This document shows, one piece after another, positions 11,656 through 25,391 of a stretch of 64,000 nt of DNA. Below the pieces are notes generated by a model. It searched no databases and was not told where the DNA came from. It worked only from the letters and a program-made list of their open reading frames with translations. This DNA is from Chamaelirium japonicum (taxonomy: Eukaryota; Streptophyta; Magnoliopsida; Liliales; Melanthiaceae): positions 1,446,001 through 1,510,000 of the forward strand of contig OX393551.1 in the NCBI GenBank assembly GCA_947650365.1, given 5' to 3'. The position numbers and the translations under genes were made by a program. Each line of letters starts with the position of its first letter. Position 1 is the first letter of the stretch.

Positions 11656-13297
11656 ATTCATTCGTACGATCCATTCTAATTCCTTCGTACGATCCATATT
11701 CTAATTCATTCGCACGATCCATTCTAATTCATACGTACGATTCATTCTAATTCAATCCATTCTAATTCATTCGTACGATCTATTCTAATTCATTCATACG
11801 ATCCATTCTAATTCATACAATCTATTCTAATTAGAATGGATCGTACTAATGAATTAGAATGGATCGTACGAATGAATTAGAATGAATCGTACGAATGAAT
11901 TAGAATGGATTGTGCGAATGAATTAGAATATGGATCGTACGAAGGAATTAGAATGGATCGTACGAATGAATTCGAATGTATCCTTTCTAATTCATTCGTA
12001 CGATCCATTCTAATTCATTCGTACGATCCATTCTAATTCATTAGTACGATCCATTGTAACTCATTCGCACGATCCATTCTAATTCATTCGCACGATCCTA
12101 CGAATGAATTAGAATAGATTGTGCGAATGAATTAGAATGGATCAGGATCGTGTATCCATTCTAATTCATTCGTACGACCCATTCTAATTCATTCGTACGA
12201 TCCATTCTAATTCATTCGCACGATCCATTCTAATTTATTCGCACGATCCATTCTAATTCATTCATATGATTCATTCTAATTCATTCATATGATCCACTCT
12301 AATTCACTCATACGATCCATTCTAATTCATTCGTACGATCCATTCTAATTCATTCGGATCGTGCGAATGAATTAGAATGGATCTTACGAACGACTTAGAA
12401 TGGAACGTATAGATTGTGCGAATGAATTAGAATGGATCGTACGAATGAATTAGAATTGATCGTACGAATGAGTAAGAATGGATCGTACGAATGAATTAGA
12501 ATGGATTGAATTAGAATGAATCGTACGAAGGAATTAGAATGGATCGTACGAATGAATTAGAATGGATCGTACGAATGAATTAGAATGGATTGAATTAGAA
12601 TGAATCGTACGAATGAATTAGAATGAATCATACCGTACGAATGAATTAGAATGGATCATACGAAGGAATTAGAATGGATCGTACGAATGAATTAGAATGG
12701 ATCGTATGAATGAATTAGAATGGATCGTACGAAGGAATTAGAATGGATCGTACGAAGGAATTAGAATGGATAGTACGAATGAATTAGAATGGATACCTTC
12801 GTGCAAATGAATTAGAATGGATCGTACGAATGAGTAAGAATGGATCGTACGAATGAAATAGAATGGATCGTATGAATGAATTAGAATGGATCGTGCGAAT
12901 GAATTAGAATGGATCGTACAAATGAATTAGAATAGATTGTGCGAATGAATTAGAATGGATCGTACGAATGAATTAGAAAGGATACATTCGTGCGAATGAA
13001 TTAGAATGGATCGTATGAGTGTGAATGAATTAGAATGGATCGTGCGAATGAATTAGAATGGATCGTATGAATGAATTAGAATGGATCGTGCGAATGAATT
13101 AGAATGGATCGTACGAATGAATTAGAATGGATTGAATTAGAATGAATCGTACGAATGAATTAGAATGAATCATACCGTACGAATGAATTAGAATGGATCA
13201 TACGAAGGAATTAGAATGGATCGTACGAATGAATTAGAATGGATCGTACGAATGAATTAGAATGGATCGTACGAAGGAATTAGAATGGATCGTACGA
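11656..13297. repeat. Satellite mosaic with many orientation switches
   Basis: Orientation runs '-' 11656-11830, '+' 11831-11970, '-' 11971-12097, '+' 12098-12147, '-' 12148-12355 and '+' 12356-13297. Junctions are ATTCTAATTAGAAT at 11824-11837, GAATTC at 11968-11973, CGATCCTACGAATG near 12097, GATCAGGATCGTGTATCC near 12145 and CATTCGGATCGTG near 12356. The same junctions in the same order open each of the units of about 4.5 kb downstream, so this is a partial, divergent fourth copy of that unit. Confidence 0.82.
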
Positions 13298-15470
13298 AGG
13301 TATCCATTCTAATTCATTCGTACGATCCATTCTAATTCATTTGCACAATCTATTCTAATTCATTACGAATGAGTAAGAATGGATTGTACGAATGAATTAG
13401 AATGGATACATTCGTGCGAATGAATTAGAATGGATCGTACGAATGAAATAGAATGGATCGTACGAATGAATTAGAATGGATCGTGCGAATAAATTAGAAT
13501 GGATCATACGAAGGAATTAGAATGGATCGTAGGAATGAATTAGAATGGGTCGTACGAGTGAATTAGAATGGATCGTACGAATGAATTAGAATGGATACAT
13601 TCGTGCGAATGAATTAGAATGGATCATACGAATGAATTAGAATGGATTCATTCGTGCGAATGAATTAGAATGGATCGTACGAATGAGTAAGAATGGATCG
13701 TACGAATGAATTAGAATGGATTGAATTAGAATGAATCGTACGAATGAATTAGAATGGATCATACGAAGGAATTAGAATGGATCGTACGAATGAATTAGAA
13801 TGGATCGTACAAATGAATTCAAAGGGATCGTACGAATGAATTAGAATGGATCGTGCGAATGAATTAGAATGGATCGTGCGAATGAATTAGAATGGATCGT
13901 ACGAATGAATTAAAATGGATCGTATGAATGAAATAGAATGGATCCTACGAATGAATTAGAATGGATTGTACGAATGAATTAGAATGGATCATACGAAGGA
14001 ATTAGAATGGATCGTACGAAGGAATTAGAATGGATACCTTCGTGCAAATGAATTAGGAAGGATCGTACGAATGAGTAAGAATGGATCGTACGAATGAAAT
14101 AGAATGGATTGTATGAATGAATTAGAATGGATCATGCGAATGAATTAGAATGGATCGTACGAATGAATTAGAATGGATACATTCGTGCGAATGAATTAGA
14201 ATGGATCGTATGAATGAATTAGAATCGATCGTACGAATGAATTAGAATGGATCATGCGAATGAATTAGAATGGATCATGCGAATGAATTAGAATGGATCG
14301 TACGAATGAAATAGAATGGATTGTACGAATGAATTAGAATGGATTGAATTAAAATGGATCGTACGATAAGAATGGATCGTATGAATGAAATAGAATAGAT
14401 CGTACGGATAAATGAATTTGGATCGTGCTAATGAATTAGAATTGATCGTACGAATGAATTAGAATAGATCGTACCAATGAATTAGAATAGACTGTGCGAA
14501 TGAATTAGAATGGATCGTACGAATGAATTAGAAAGGATATATTCGTGCGAATGAATTAGAATAGATCGAATGAATGAATTAGATTGGATCGTATTAATGA
14601 ATTAGAATGGATCGTGCGAATGAATTAGAATGGATCGTACGAATGAATTAGAAAGGATATATTCGTGCGAATGAATTATAATAGATCGTATGAATGAATT
14701 AGATTGGATCGTATTAATGAATTAGAATGGATCATGTCAATGAATTAGAATGGATCGTACGAATGAATTAGAATGGATAGATTCGTGCGAATGAATTTGA
14801 ATGGATCGTACGAAGGAATTAGAATGGATCGTACGAAGGAATTAGAATAGATCATACAAAGAAATTAGAATGGATCGTACGAATGAATTAGAATGGATCG
14901 CATGAATGAATTAGAATGGATCGTGCGGATGAATTAAAATGGATCGTATGAATGAAATAGAATGGATCGTATGAATTAGAATGGATCGTACGAATGAAAT
15001 AGAATGGATCGTACAAATGAATTAGAATAGATTATGCGAATGGATTAGAATAGATCATACGATTGAGTAAGAATGGATTGTACGAATGAAATAGAATAGA
15101 TCGTACGAATGAATTAGAATGGATCATGCTAATGAATTAGAATTGATCATACGAATGAATTAGAATAGATTGTGCGAATGAATTAGAATGGATCGTACGA
15201 ATGAATTGGAATGGATACATTCGTGCGAATGAATTAGAATGGATCGTATGAATGAATTAGAGTGGATACATTCGTACAAATGAATTAGAATGGATCGTAA
15301 GAATGAATTAGAATGGATACATTCGTGCGAATGAATTAGAATAGATCATATGAATGAATTAGAATGGATCGTTTGAGTGAATGCGAATGGATCGTACGAA
15401 TGAATTAGAATGGATTGTACGAATGAATTAGAATGGATCGCACGAATGAATTAGAATGGTACATTCGTGC
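13298..15470 (+). repeat. Satellite block, segment B of the 4815-bp offset duplication
   Basis: A 67-bp minus insert (13298-13364) is followed by plus orientation to the GCGAATCC junction at 15469. It is colinear with 8485-10440 (offset 4815), including the odd AATGAATTTGGATCGTGC and AAAGGATATATTCGTGCG monomers. In the stretch corresponding to 10073-10312 this copy has base changes that break the long frame found there, consistent with no coding constraint. Confidence 0.84.
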
Positions 15471-16190
15471 GAATCCATTCTATTTCATTCGTATGATCCA
15501 TTCTAATTCATTCGCACGATTCATTCTAATTTATTCATATGATCCATTCTAATTCATTCATACGATCCATTCTAATTCATTCGTACGATCCATTCTAATT
15601 CATTCGCACAATCTATTCTAATTCATTTGTACGATCCATTCTAATTCATTCGCACGATCCATTCTAATTCATTCATACGATCCATTCTATTTCATTCGTA
15701 CGATCCATTCTTACTCATTCGTACGATCCATTCTAATTCATTTGCACGAAGGTATCCATTCTAATTCATTCGTACTATCCATTCTAATTCCTTCGTACGA
15801 TCCATTCTAATTCCTTCGTACGATCCATTCTAATTCATTCATACGATCCATTCTAATTCATTCGTACGATCCATTCTAATTCCTTCGTATGATCCATTCT
15901 AATTCATTCGTACGGAATGATTCATTCTAATTCATTCGTACGATTCATTCTAATTCAATCCATTCTAATTCATTCGTACGATCCATTCTAATTCATTCGT
16001 ACGATCCATTCTAATTCCTTCGTACGATTCATTCTAATTCAATCCATTCTAATTCATTCGTACGATCCATTCTTACTCATTCGTAGATCCATTCCAATTC
16101 ATTCGTACGATCCATTCTAATTCATTCGCACAATCTATACGTTCCATTCTAAGTCGTTCGTAAGATCCATTCTAATTCATTCGCACGATC
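15471..16190 (-). repeat. Satellite block, minus orientation
   Basis: This is a minus-orientation block between the GCGAATCC junction (15469) and the GATCCGAATG switch (16191). Its last about 130 bp (ATACGTTCCATTC, CGTAAGATCC, GCACGATCC) match the ends of the following higher-order units at 20.53-20.66, 25.26-25.39 and 29.69-29.82 kb. Confidence 0.84.
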
Positions 16191-17330
16191 CGAATGAATT
16201 AGAATGGATCGTACGAATGAATTAGAATGGATCGTATGAGTGAATTAGAGTGGATCATATGAATGAATTAGAATGAATCATATGAATGAATTAGAATGGA
16301 TCGTGCGAATAAATTAGAATGGATCGTGCGAATGAATTAGAATGGATCGTACGAATGAATTAGAATGGGTCGTACGAATGAATTAGAATGGATACACGAT
16401 CCTGATCCATTCTAATTCATTCGCACAATCTATTCTAATTCATTCGTAGGATCGTGCGAATGAATTAGAATGGATCGTGCGAATGAGTTACAATGGATCG
16501 TACTAATGAATTAGAATGGATCGTACGAATGAATTAGAATGGATCGTACGAATGAATTAGAAAGGATACATTCGAATTCATTCGTACGATCCATTCTAAT
16601 TCCTTCGTACGATCCATATTCTAATTCATTCGCACAATCCATTCTAATTCATTCGTACGATTCATTCTAATTCAATCCATTCTAATTCATTCGTACGATC
16701 CATTCTAATTCATTAGTACGATCCATTCTAATTAGAATAGATTGTATGAATTAGAATGGATCGTATGAATGAATTAGAATAGATCGTACGAATGAATTAG
16801 AATGGATTGAATTAGAATGAATCGTACGAATGAATAAGAATGGATCGTGCGAATGAATTAGAATATGGATCGTACGAAGGAATTAGAATGGATCGTACGA
16901 ATGAATTCGAATGTATCCTTTCTAATTCATTCGTACGATCCATTCTAATTCATTCGTACGATCCATTCTAATTCATTCGTACGATCCATTCTAACTCATT
17001 CGCACGATCCATTCTAATTCATTCGCACGATCCTACGAATGAATTAGAATAGATTGTGCGAATGAATTAGAATGGATCTGGATCGGGTATCCATTTTAAT
17101 CCATTCGTACGACCCATTCTAATTCATTCATACGATCCATTCTAATTCATTCGTACGATCCATTCTAATTCCTTCGTACGATCCATTCTAATTCCTTCGT
17201 ACGATCCATTCTAATTCATTCATACGATCCATTCTAATTCCTTCGCACGATCCATTCTAATTCATTCGTACGATCCATTCTAATTCATTCATATGATCCA
17301 TTCTAATTCATTCGTATGATCCATTCTAAT
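16188..17330. repeat. ~1.1-kb palindrome centred on ATTCTAATTAGAAT
   Basis: The centre is the perfect 14-bp palindrome 16725-16738. Going outwards, the arms mirror each other: GATTGAATTAG short monomer, GAATATGG, GAAGGAATTAG, the GAATTC junctions (16574 and 16903), GAGTTA.AATGG/AACTCATTCG, GTAGGATCG/CGATCCTACG (16448 and 17031), and ACACGATCC-GATCC/GGATC-GGATCG (near 16395 and 17080). The right arm has about two extra monomers near the centre. The structure is repeated in units 2 and 3 and partly at 11.8 and 47.8 kb. Confidence 0.82.
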
Positions 17331-20300
17331 TCATTCGCACGAATGTATCCATTCTAATTCATTCGTACAATCCATTCTAATTCATTCGCACAATCTATTC
17401 TAATTCATTCATACGATCCATTCTAATTTATTCGCACGATCCATTCAAATTCATTCATACGATCCATTCTAATTCGTAGAATGGATCGTACGAATGAATT
17501 AGAATGGATACATTCGTGCGAATGAATTAGAATGGATTGGACGAATAAATTAGAATGGATCGTACGAATGAATTAGAATATGGATCGTACGAAGGAATTA
17601 GAATGGATCGTACGAATGAATTAGAATGGATACATTCGTGCAAAAGAATTAGAATAGATCGTATGAATGAATTAGAATGGATCGTATGAATGAATTAGAA
17701 TAGATCGTATGAATGAATTAGAATGGATCGTACGAAGGAATTAGAATAGATCATACGAAGAAATTACAATGGATCATACGAATGAATTAGAATGGATCGT
17801 ATGAATGAATTAGAATGGATCGTGCGAATGAATTAAAATGGATCGTACGAAGGAATTAGAATGGATCATGCGAATGAATTAGAATAGATCATACGAATGA
17901 ATTAGAATGGATCGTACGAATGAATTAGAATGGATACTTTCGTGCAAAAGAATTAGAATGGATTGTATGAATGAATTAGAATGGATCGTTGGAGTGAATG
18001 CGAATGGATCGTGCGAATGAATTAGAATGGATTGTACGAATGAATTAGGATGGATCGTACGAATGAATTAGAATGGATACATTCGTGCGAATCCATTCTA
18101 TTTCATTCGTACAATCCATTCTAATTCATTCGCACGATCCATTCTAATTCATTCGTACGATCCATTCTAATTCATTCGTACGATCCATTCTAATTCATTC
18201 GCACTATCTATTCTAATTCATTCAAACGATCCATTCTAATTTATTCGTACGATCCATTCTAATTCATTCGTACGATCTATTCTATTTCATTCGTACAATC
18301 CATTCTTACTCAATCGTATGATCCATTCTAATCCATTCGCACAATCTACTCTAATTCATTCGTACGATCCATTCTATTTCATTTGCACGAAGGTATCCAT
18401 TCTAATTCATACAATCCATTCTAATTCATTCATACGATCCAATCTAATTCATTCATACGATCCATTCTAATTCATTCGCACGAATGTATCCATTCTAATT
18501 CATACGTACGATCTATTCTAATTCATTCGTACGATCCATTCTAATTCATTCGCACAATCCATTCTAATTCATTTGCACGATTTCTAATTCATTCATACAA
18601 TCCATTCTAATTCTTTTGCACGAATGTATCCATTCTAATTCATTACGAATGAGTAAGAATGGATTGTACGAATGAATTAGAATGGATCATACGAATGAAT
18701 TAGAATGGATCGTACGAATGAATTAGAATGGATCGTACGAATGAATTAGAATGGATCGTACGAATGAATTAGAATGGATCGTACGAAGGAATTAGAATGG
18801 ATCGTACGAAGGAATTAGAATGGATCGTACGAATGAATTAGAATGGATCGTGCGAATGAATTAGAATGGATCGTATGAATGAATTAGAATGGATCGTATG
18901 AATGAATTAGAATGGATCGTAGTAATGAAGTAGAATGGATCCTACGAATGAATTAGAATAGATTGTGCGAATGAATTAGAATGGATCTGGATCGTGTATC
19001 CATTCTAATTCATTCGTACGACCCATTCTAGTTCGTTCGTATGATCCATTCTAATTCATTCGCACGATCCATTCTAATTCATTCGCACGATCCATTCTAA
19101 TTCATTCATACGATCCATTCTAATTCATTCATATGATCCACTCAAATTCATTCATACGATCCATTCTAATTCATTCGTACGATCCATTCTAATTCATTCG
19201 GATCATGCGAATGAATTAGAATGGATCTTACGAATGAATTAGAATGGAACGTAAAGATTGTGCGAATGAATTAGAATGGATCGTACGAATGAATTAGAAT
19301 GGATCGTACGAATGAATTAGAATGGATCGTACGAATGAGTAAGAATGGATCGTACGAATGAAATAGAATGGATCGTATGAATGAATTAGAATGGATACGT
19401 GCAAATGAATTAGAATTGATCGTACGAATGAATTATAATAGATTGTGCGAATGAATTAGAATGGATCGTACGAATGAATTGGAATAGATACATTCGTGCG
19501 AATGAATTAGAATGGATCGTACGAATGAAATAGAATGGATCATTTGAGTGAATTAGAATAGATTGTGTGAATGAATTAGAAAGGATCGTACGAATGAATT
19601 AGAATGGATCGTGCGAATAAATTAGAATGGATCGTATGAATGAATTAGAATGGATCGTGCGAATGAATTAGAATATAGATCGTATGAATGAATTAGAATA
19701 GATTGTGCGAATGAATTAGAATAGATCGTATGAATGAATTAGAATGGATCGTACGATCTATTCTAATTCATTCATGCAATCCATTCTAATTCATTCGTAC
19801 GAAGGAATTAGAAAGGATCGTACGAATGAATTAGAATGGATCGTACGAAGGAATTAGAAAGGATACATTCGAATTCATTCGTACGATCTATTCTAATTCA
19901 TTCGTACGATCTATATTCTAATTCATTCGCACGATCCATTCTAATTCATTCGTACGATCCATTCTAAGTCATTCGCACGATCCAATCTAATTCATTCGCA
20001 CGATCCATTCTAATTCATTCATACAATCCATTCTAATTCTTTTGCACGAATGTATCCATTCTAATTCATTCGTACGATCCATTCTAATTCATTCGTACGA
20101 TCCATTCTAATTCATTCGCACAATCCATTCTAATTCATTCACACTCATACGATCCATTCAAATTCATTCGCACGAATGTATCCGTTTTAATTTATTCGTA
20201 CGATCCATTCTAATTCATTCGCACAATCTATTCTAATTCATTCAAACGATCCATTCTAAGTCATTCGTACGATCCATTCTAATTCATTCGTACGATCCAT

Positions 20301-20657
20301 TCTAATTCATTCGCACGATCCATTCTATTTCATTCGTACGATCCATTCTAATTCATTCGCATGAATGTATCCATTCCAATTTATTCGTACGATCCATTCT
20401 AATTCATTCGCACAATCTATTCTAATTCATTCGTACGATCAATTCTAATTCATTCGCACGTATCCATTCTAATTCATTCATACGATCCATTCTATTTCAT
20501 TCGTACGATCCATTCTTACTCATTCGTACGATCCATTCTAATTCATTCGTACGATCCATTCTAATTCATTCGTACGATCCATTCTAATTCATTCGCACAA
20601 TCTATACGTTCCATTCTAATTCATTTGTAAGATCCATTCTAATTCATTCGCACGATC
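16191..20657. repeat. Higher-order repeat unit 1 (4467 bp)
   Basis: This is the first of three consecutive colinear units delimited by the GATCCGAATG switch. Orientation: '+' 16191-16397, '-' to 16450, '+' to 16573, '-' to 16731, '+' to 16905, '-' to 17032, '+' to 17086, '-' to 17476, '+' to 18088, '-' to 18645, '+' to 18986, '-' to 19199, '+' to 19756, '-' to 19797, '+' to 19871, '-' to 20657. It contains the 14-bp perfect palindrome 16725-16738 as the centre of an approximately 1.2-kb inverted repeat, the GCGAATCC junction at 18087, and an intact copy of the sequence into which the solo LTR inserted (near 18298). Confidence 0.88.
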
Positions 20658-23600
20658 CGAATGAATTAGAATGGATCTTACGAAAGAATTAGAATGGATC
20701 GTATGAATGAATTAGAGTGGATCATATGAATGAATTAGAATGGATCGTATGAATAAATTAGAATGGATCGTGCGAATGAATTAGAATGGATCGTGCGAAT
20801 GAATTAGAATGGATCGTACGAATGAATTAGAATGGGTCGTACGAATGAATTAGAATGGATACACGATCCAGATCCATTATAATTCATTCGCACAATCTAT
20901 TCTAATTCATTCGTAGGATCGTGCGAATGAATTAGAATGGATCGTGCGAATGAGTTAGAATGGATCGTACGAATGAATTAGAATGGATCGTACGAATGAA
21001 TTAGAATGGATCGTACGAATGAATTAGAAAGGATACATTCGAATTCATTCGTACGATCCATTCTAATTCCTTCGTACGATCCATATTCTAATTCATTCGC
21101 ACGATCCATTCTAATTCATTCGTACGATTCATTCAAATTCAATCCATTCTAATTCATTCGTACGATCCATTCTAATTCATTCGTACGATCCATTCTAATT
21201 CATTAGTACGATCCATTCTAATTAGAATAGATTGTATGAATTAGAATAGATCGTATGAATGAATTAGAATAGATCGCACGAATGAATTAGAATGGATTGA
21301 ATTAGAGTGAATCGTACGAATGATTTAGAATGGATCGTGCGAATGAATTAGAATATGGATCGTACGAAGGAATTAGAATGGATCGTACGAATGAATTCGA
21401 ATGTATCCTTTCTAATTCATTCGTACGATCAATTCTAATTCATTCGTACGATCCATTCTAATTCATTCGTACAATCCATTCTAACTCATTCGCACGATCC
21501 ATTCTAATTCATTCGCACGATCCTACGAATGAATTAGAATAGATTGTGCGAATGAATTAGAATGGATCTGGATCGTGTATCCATTCTAATTCATTCGTAC
21601 GACCCATTCTAATTCATTCATACGATCCATTCTAATTCGGTCGTACGATCCATTCTAATTCCTTCGTACGATCCATTCTAATTCCTTCGTACGATCCATT
21701 CAAATTCATTCATACGATCCATTCTAATTCCTTCGCACGATCCATTCTAATTCATTCGTACGATCCATTCTAATTCATTCATATGATCCATTCTAATTCA
21801 TTCGTATGATCCATTCTAATTCATTCGCACGAATGTATCCATTCTAATTCATTCGTACGATCCATTCTAATTCATTCGCACAATCTATTCTAATTCATTC
21901 ATACGATCCATTCTAATTTATTTGCACGATCCATTCTAATTCATTCATACGATCCATTCTAATTCGTAGAATGGATCGTACGAATGAATTAGAATGGATA
22001 CATTCGTGCGAATGAATTAGAATGGATTGTACGAATAAATTAGAAAGGATCGTACGAATGAATTAGAATATGGATCGTACGAAGGAATTAGAATGGATCG
22101 TACGACTGAATTAGAATGGATACATTCGTGCGAAAGAATTAGAATAGATCGTATGAATGAATTAGAATGGATCGTACGAAGGAATTAGAATAGATCATAC
22201 GAAGAAATTAGAATGGATCGTACGAATGAATTAGAATGGATCGTATGAATGAATTAGAATGGATCGTGCGAATGAATTAGAATGGATCATGCGAATGAAT
22301 TAGAATAGATCATACGGATGAATTAGAATGGATCATATGAATGAATTAGAATGGTTACTTTCGTGCAAAAGAATTAGAATGGATTGTATGAATGAATTAG
22401 AATGCACCGTTTGAGTGAATGCGAATGGATCGTGCGAATGAATTAGAATGGATTGTACGAATGAATTAGAATGGATCATACGAATGAATTAGAATGGATA
22501 CATTCGTGCGAATCAATTCTATTTCATTCGTACGATCCATTCTAATTCATTCGCACGATCCATTCTAATTCATTCGTACGATCCATTCTAAGTCATTCAT
22601 ACGATCCATTCTAATTCATTCGTACGATCCATTCTAATTCTTTCGCACAATCTATTCTAATTCATTCGAAAGATCCATTCTAATTCATTCGTACGATCCA
22701 TTCTAATTCATTTGTACGATCTATTCTATTTCATTCGTACAATCCATTCTTACTCAATCGTATGATCCATTCTAATCCATTTGCACAATCTACTCTAATT
22801 TATTCGTACGATCCATTCTATTTCATTTGCACGAAGGTATCCATTCTAATTCATACAATCCATTCTAATTCATTCATACGATCCAATCTAATTCATTCAT
22901 ACAATCCATTCTAATTCATTCGCACGAATGTAACCATTCTAATTCATACGTACGATCTATTCTAATTCATTCGTACGATCCATTCTAATTCATTCGCACA
23001 ATCCATTCTAATTCATTTGCACGATCCATTCTAATTCATTCATACAATCCATTCTAATTCTTTTGCACGAATGTATCCATTCTAATTCATTACGAATGAG
23101 TAAGAATGGATTGTACGAATGAATTAGAATGGATACATTCGTGCGAATGAATTAGAATGGATCGTACGAATGAATTAGAATGGATCGTACGAAGGAATTA
23201 GAATGGATCATACGAAGGAATTAGAATGGATCGTATGAATGAATTAGAATGGATCATGCAAATGAATTAGAATGGATCGTACGAATGAATTAGAATGGAT
23301 CGTATGAATGAATTAGAATGGATCGTAGTAATGAATTAGAATGGATCCTACGAATGAATTAGAATAGATTGTGCGAATGAATTAGAATGGATCAGGATCG
23401 TATATCCATTCTAATTCATTCGTACGACCCATTCTAATTCATTCGTACGATCCATTCTAATTCATTCGCACAATCCATTCTAATTCATTCGCACGATCCA
23501 TTCTAATTCATTCATACGATCCATTCTAATTCATTCATATGATCCACTCTAATTCATTCATACGATCAATTCTAATTCATTCGTACGATCCATTCTAATT

Positions 23601-25391
23601 CATTCGGATCGTGCGAATGAATTAGAATGGATCTTACGAATGAATTAGAATGGAACGTATAGATTGTGCGAATGAATTAGAATGGATCGTACGAATGAAT
23701 TAGAATGGATCGTATGAATGAATTAGAATGGATCGTACGAATGAGTAAGAATGGATTATACGAATGAAATAGAATGGATCGTATGAATGAATTAGAATGG
23801 ATACGTGCGAATGAATTAGAATTGATCGTACGAATGAATTAGAATAGATTGTGCGAATGAATTAGAATGGATCGTACGAATGAATTGGAATGGGTACATT
23901 CGTGCGAATGAATTAGAATGGATCGTACGAATGAAATAGAATGGATCGTTTGAGTGAATTAGAATAGATTGTGCGAATGAATTAGAATGGATCGTACGAA
24001 TGAATTAGAATGGATCGTACGAATGAATTAGAATGGATCGTACGAATGAATTAGAATGGATCGTACGAATGAGTAAGAATGGATCGTACGAATGAAATAG
24101 AATGGATCGTATGAATGAATTAGAATGGATACGTGCGAATGAATTAGAATTGATCGTACGAATGAATTATAATAGATTGTGCGAATGAATTAGAATGGAT
24201 CGTACGAATGAATTGGAATGGATACATTCGTGCGAATGAATTAGAATGGATCGTACGAATGAAATAGAATGGATCGTTTGAGTGAATTAGAATAGATTGT
24301 GCGAATGAATTAGAATGGATCGTACGAATGAATTAGAATGGATCGTGCGAATAAATTAGAATGGATCGTATGAATGAATTAGAATGGATCGTGCGAATGA
24401 ATTAGAATATAGATCGTATGAATGAATTAGAATAGATTGTGCGAATGAATTAGAATAGATCGTATGAATGAATTAGAATAGATCGTACGATCTATTCTAA
24501 TTCATTCATGCAATCCATTCTAATTCATTCGTACGAAGGAATTAGAAAGGATCGTACGAATGAATTAGAATGGATCGTACGAAGGAATTAGAAAGGATAC
24601 ATTCGAATTCATTCGTACGATCCATTCTAATTCATTCGTACGATCTATATTCTAATTCATTCGCACGATCCATTCTAATTCATTCGTACGATCCATTCTA
24701 AGTCATTCGCACGATCCAATCTAATTCATTCGCACGATCCATTCTAATTCATTCATACAATCCATTCTAATTCTTTTGCACGAATGTATCCATTCTAATT
24801 CATTCGTACGATCCATTCTAATTCATTCGTACTATCCATTCTAATTCATTCGCACAATCCATTCTAATTCATTCACACTCATACGATCCATTCAAATTCA
24901 TTCGCACGAATTTATCCGTTTTAATTCATTCGTACGATCCATTCTAATTCATTCGCACATTCTATTCTAATTCATTTGAACGATCCATTCTAAGTCATTC
25001 GTACGATCCATTCTAATTCATTCGTACGATCCATTCTAATTCATTCACACGATCCATTCTATTTCATTCGTACGATCCATTCTAATTCATTCGCATGAAT
25101 GTATCCATTCCAATTTATTCGTACGATCCATTCTAATTCATTCGCACAATCTATTCTAATTCATTCGTACGATCAATTCGAATTCATTCGCACGTATCCA
25201 TTCTAATTCATTCATACGATCCATTCTATTTCATTCGTATGATCCATTCTTACTCATTCGTACGATCCATTCTAATTCATTTGTACGATCCATTCTAATT
25301 CATTCGTACGATCCATTCTAATTCATTCGCACAATCTATACGTTCCATTCTAATTCATTTGTAAGATCCATTCTAATTCATTCGCACGATC
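20658..25391. repeat. Higher-order repeat unit 2 (4734 bp)
   Basis: This unit is colinear with unit 1 switch by switch: GAATTC at 21041, the ATTCTAATTAGAAT palindrome at 21215-21228, GAATTC at 21393, the junction GCGAATCA (one base changed) at 22508, CATTACGAATGAG at about 23093, and GAATTC at 24605. It is longer chiefly because of an internal tandem duplication of 328 bp (23743-24070 and 24071-24398), which equals twelve 23-bp, one 28-bp and one 24-bp monomers. Small losses elsewhere partly offset this. Confidence 0.88.
23743..24398 (+). repeat. 328-bp tandem duplication inside unit 2
   Basis: GAGTAAGAATGG recurs at 23743 and 24071, and both copies continue through GAAATAG, the 24-bp monomer GGATACGTGCGAAT, GAATTGATCG, a GGAATGG.TACATTCG 28-bp monomer and CGTTTGAGTGAATTAG. 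Units 1 and 3 have a single copy. A duplication present in one of three neighbours indicates a recent local event, for example unequal exchange. Confidence 0.8.
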
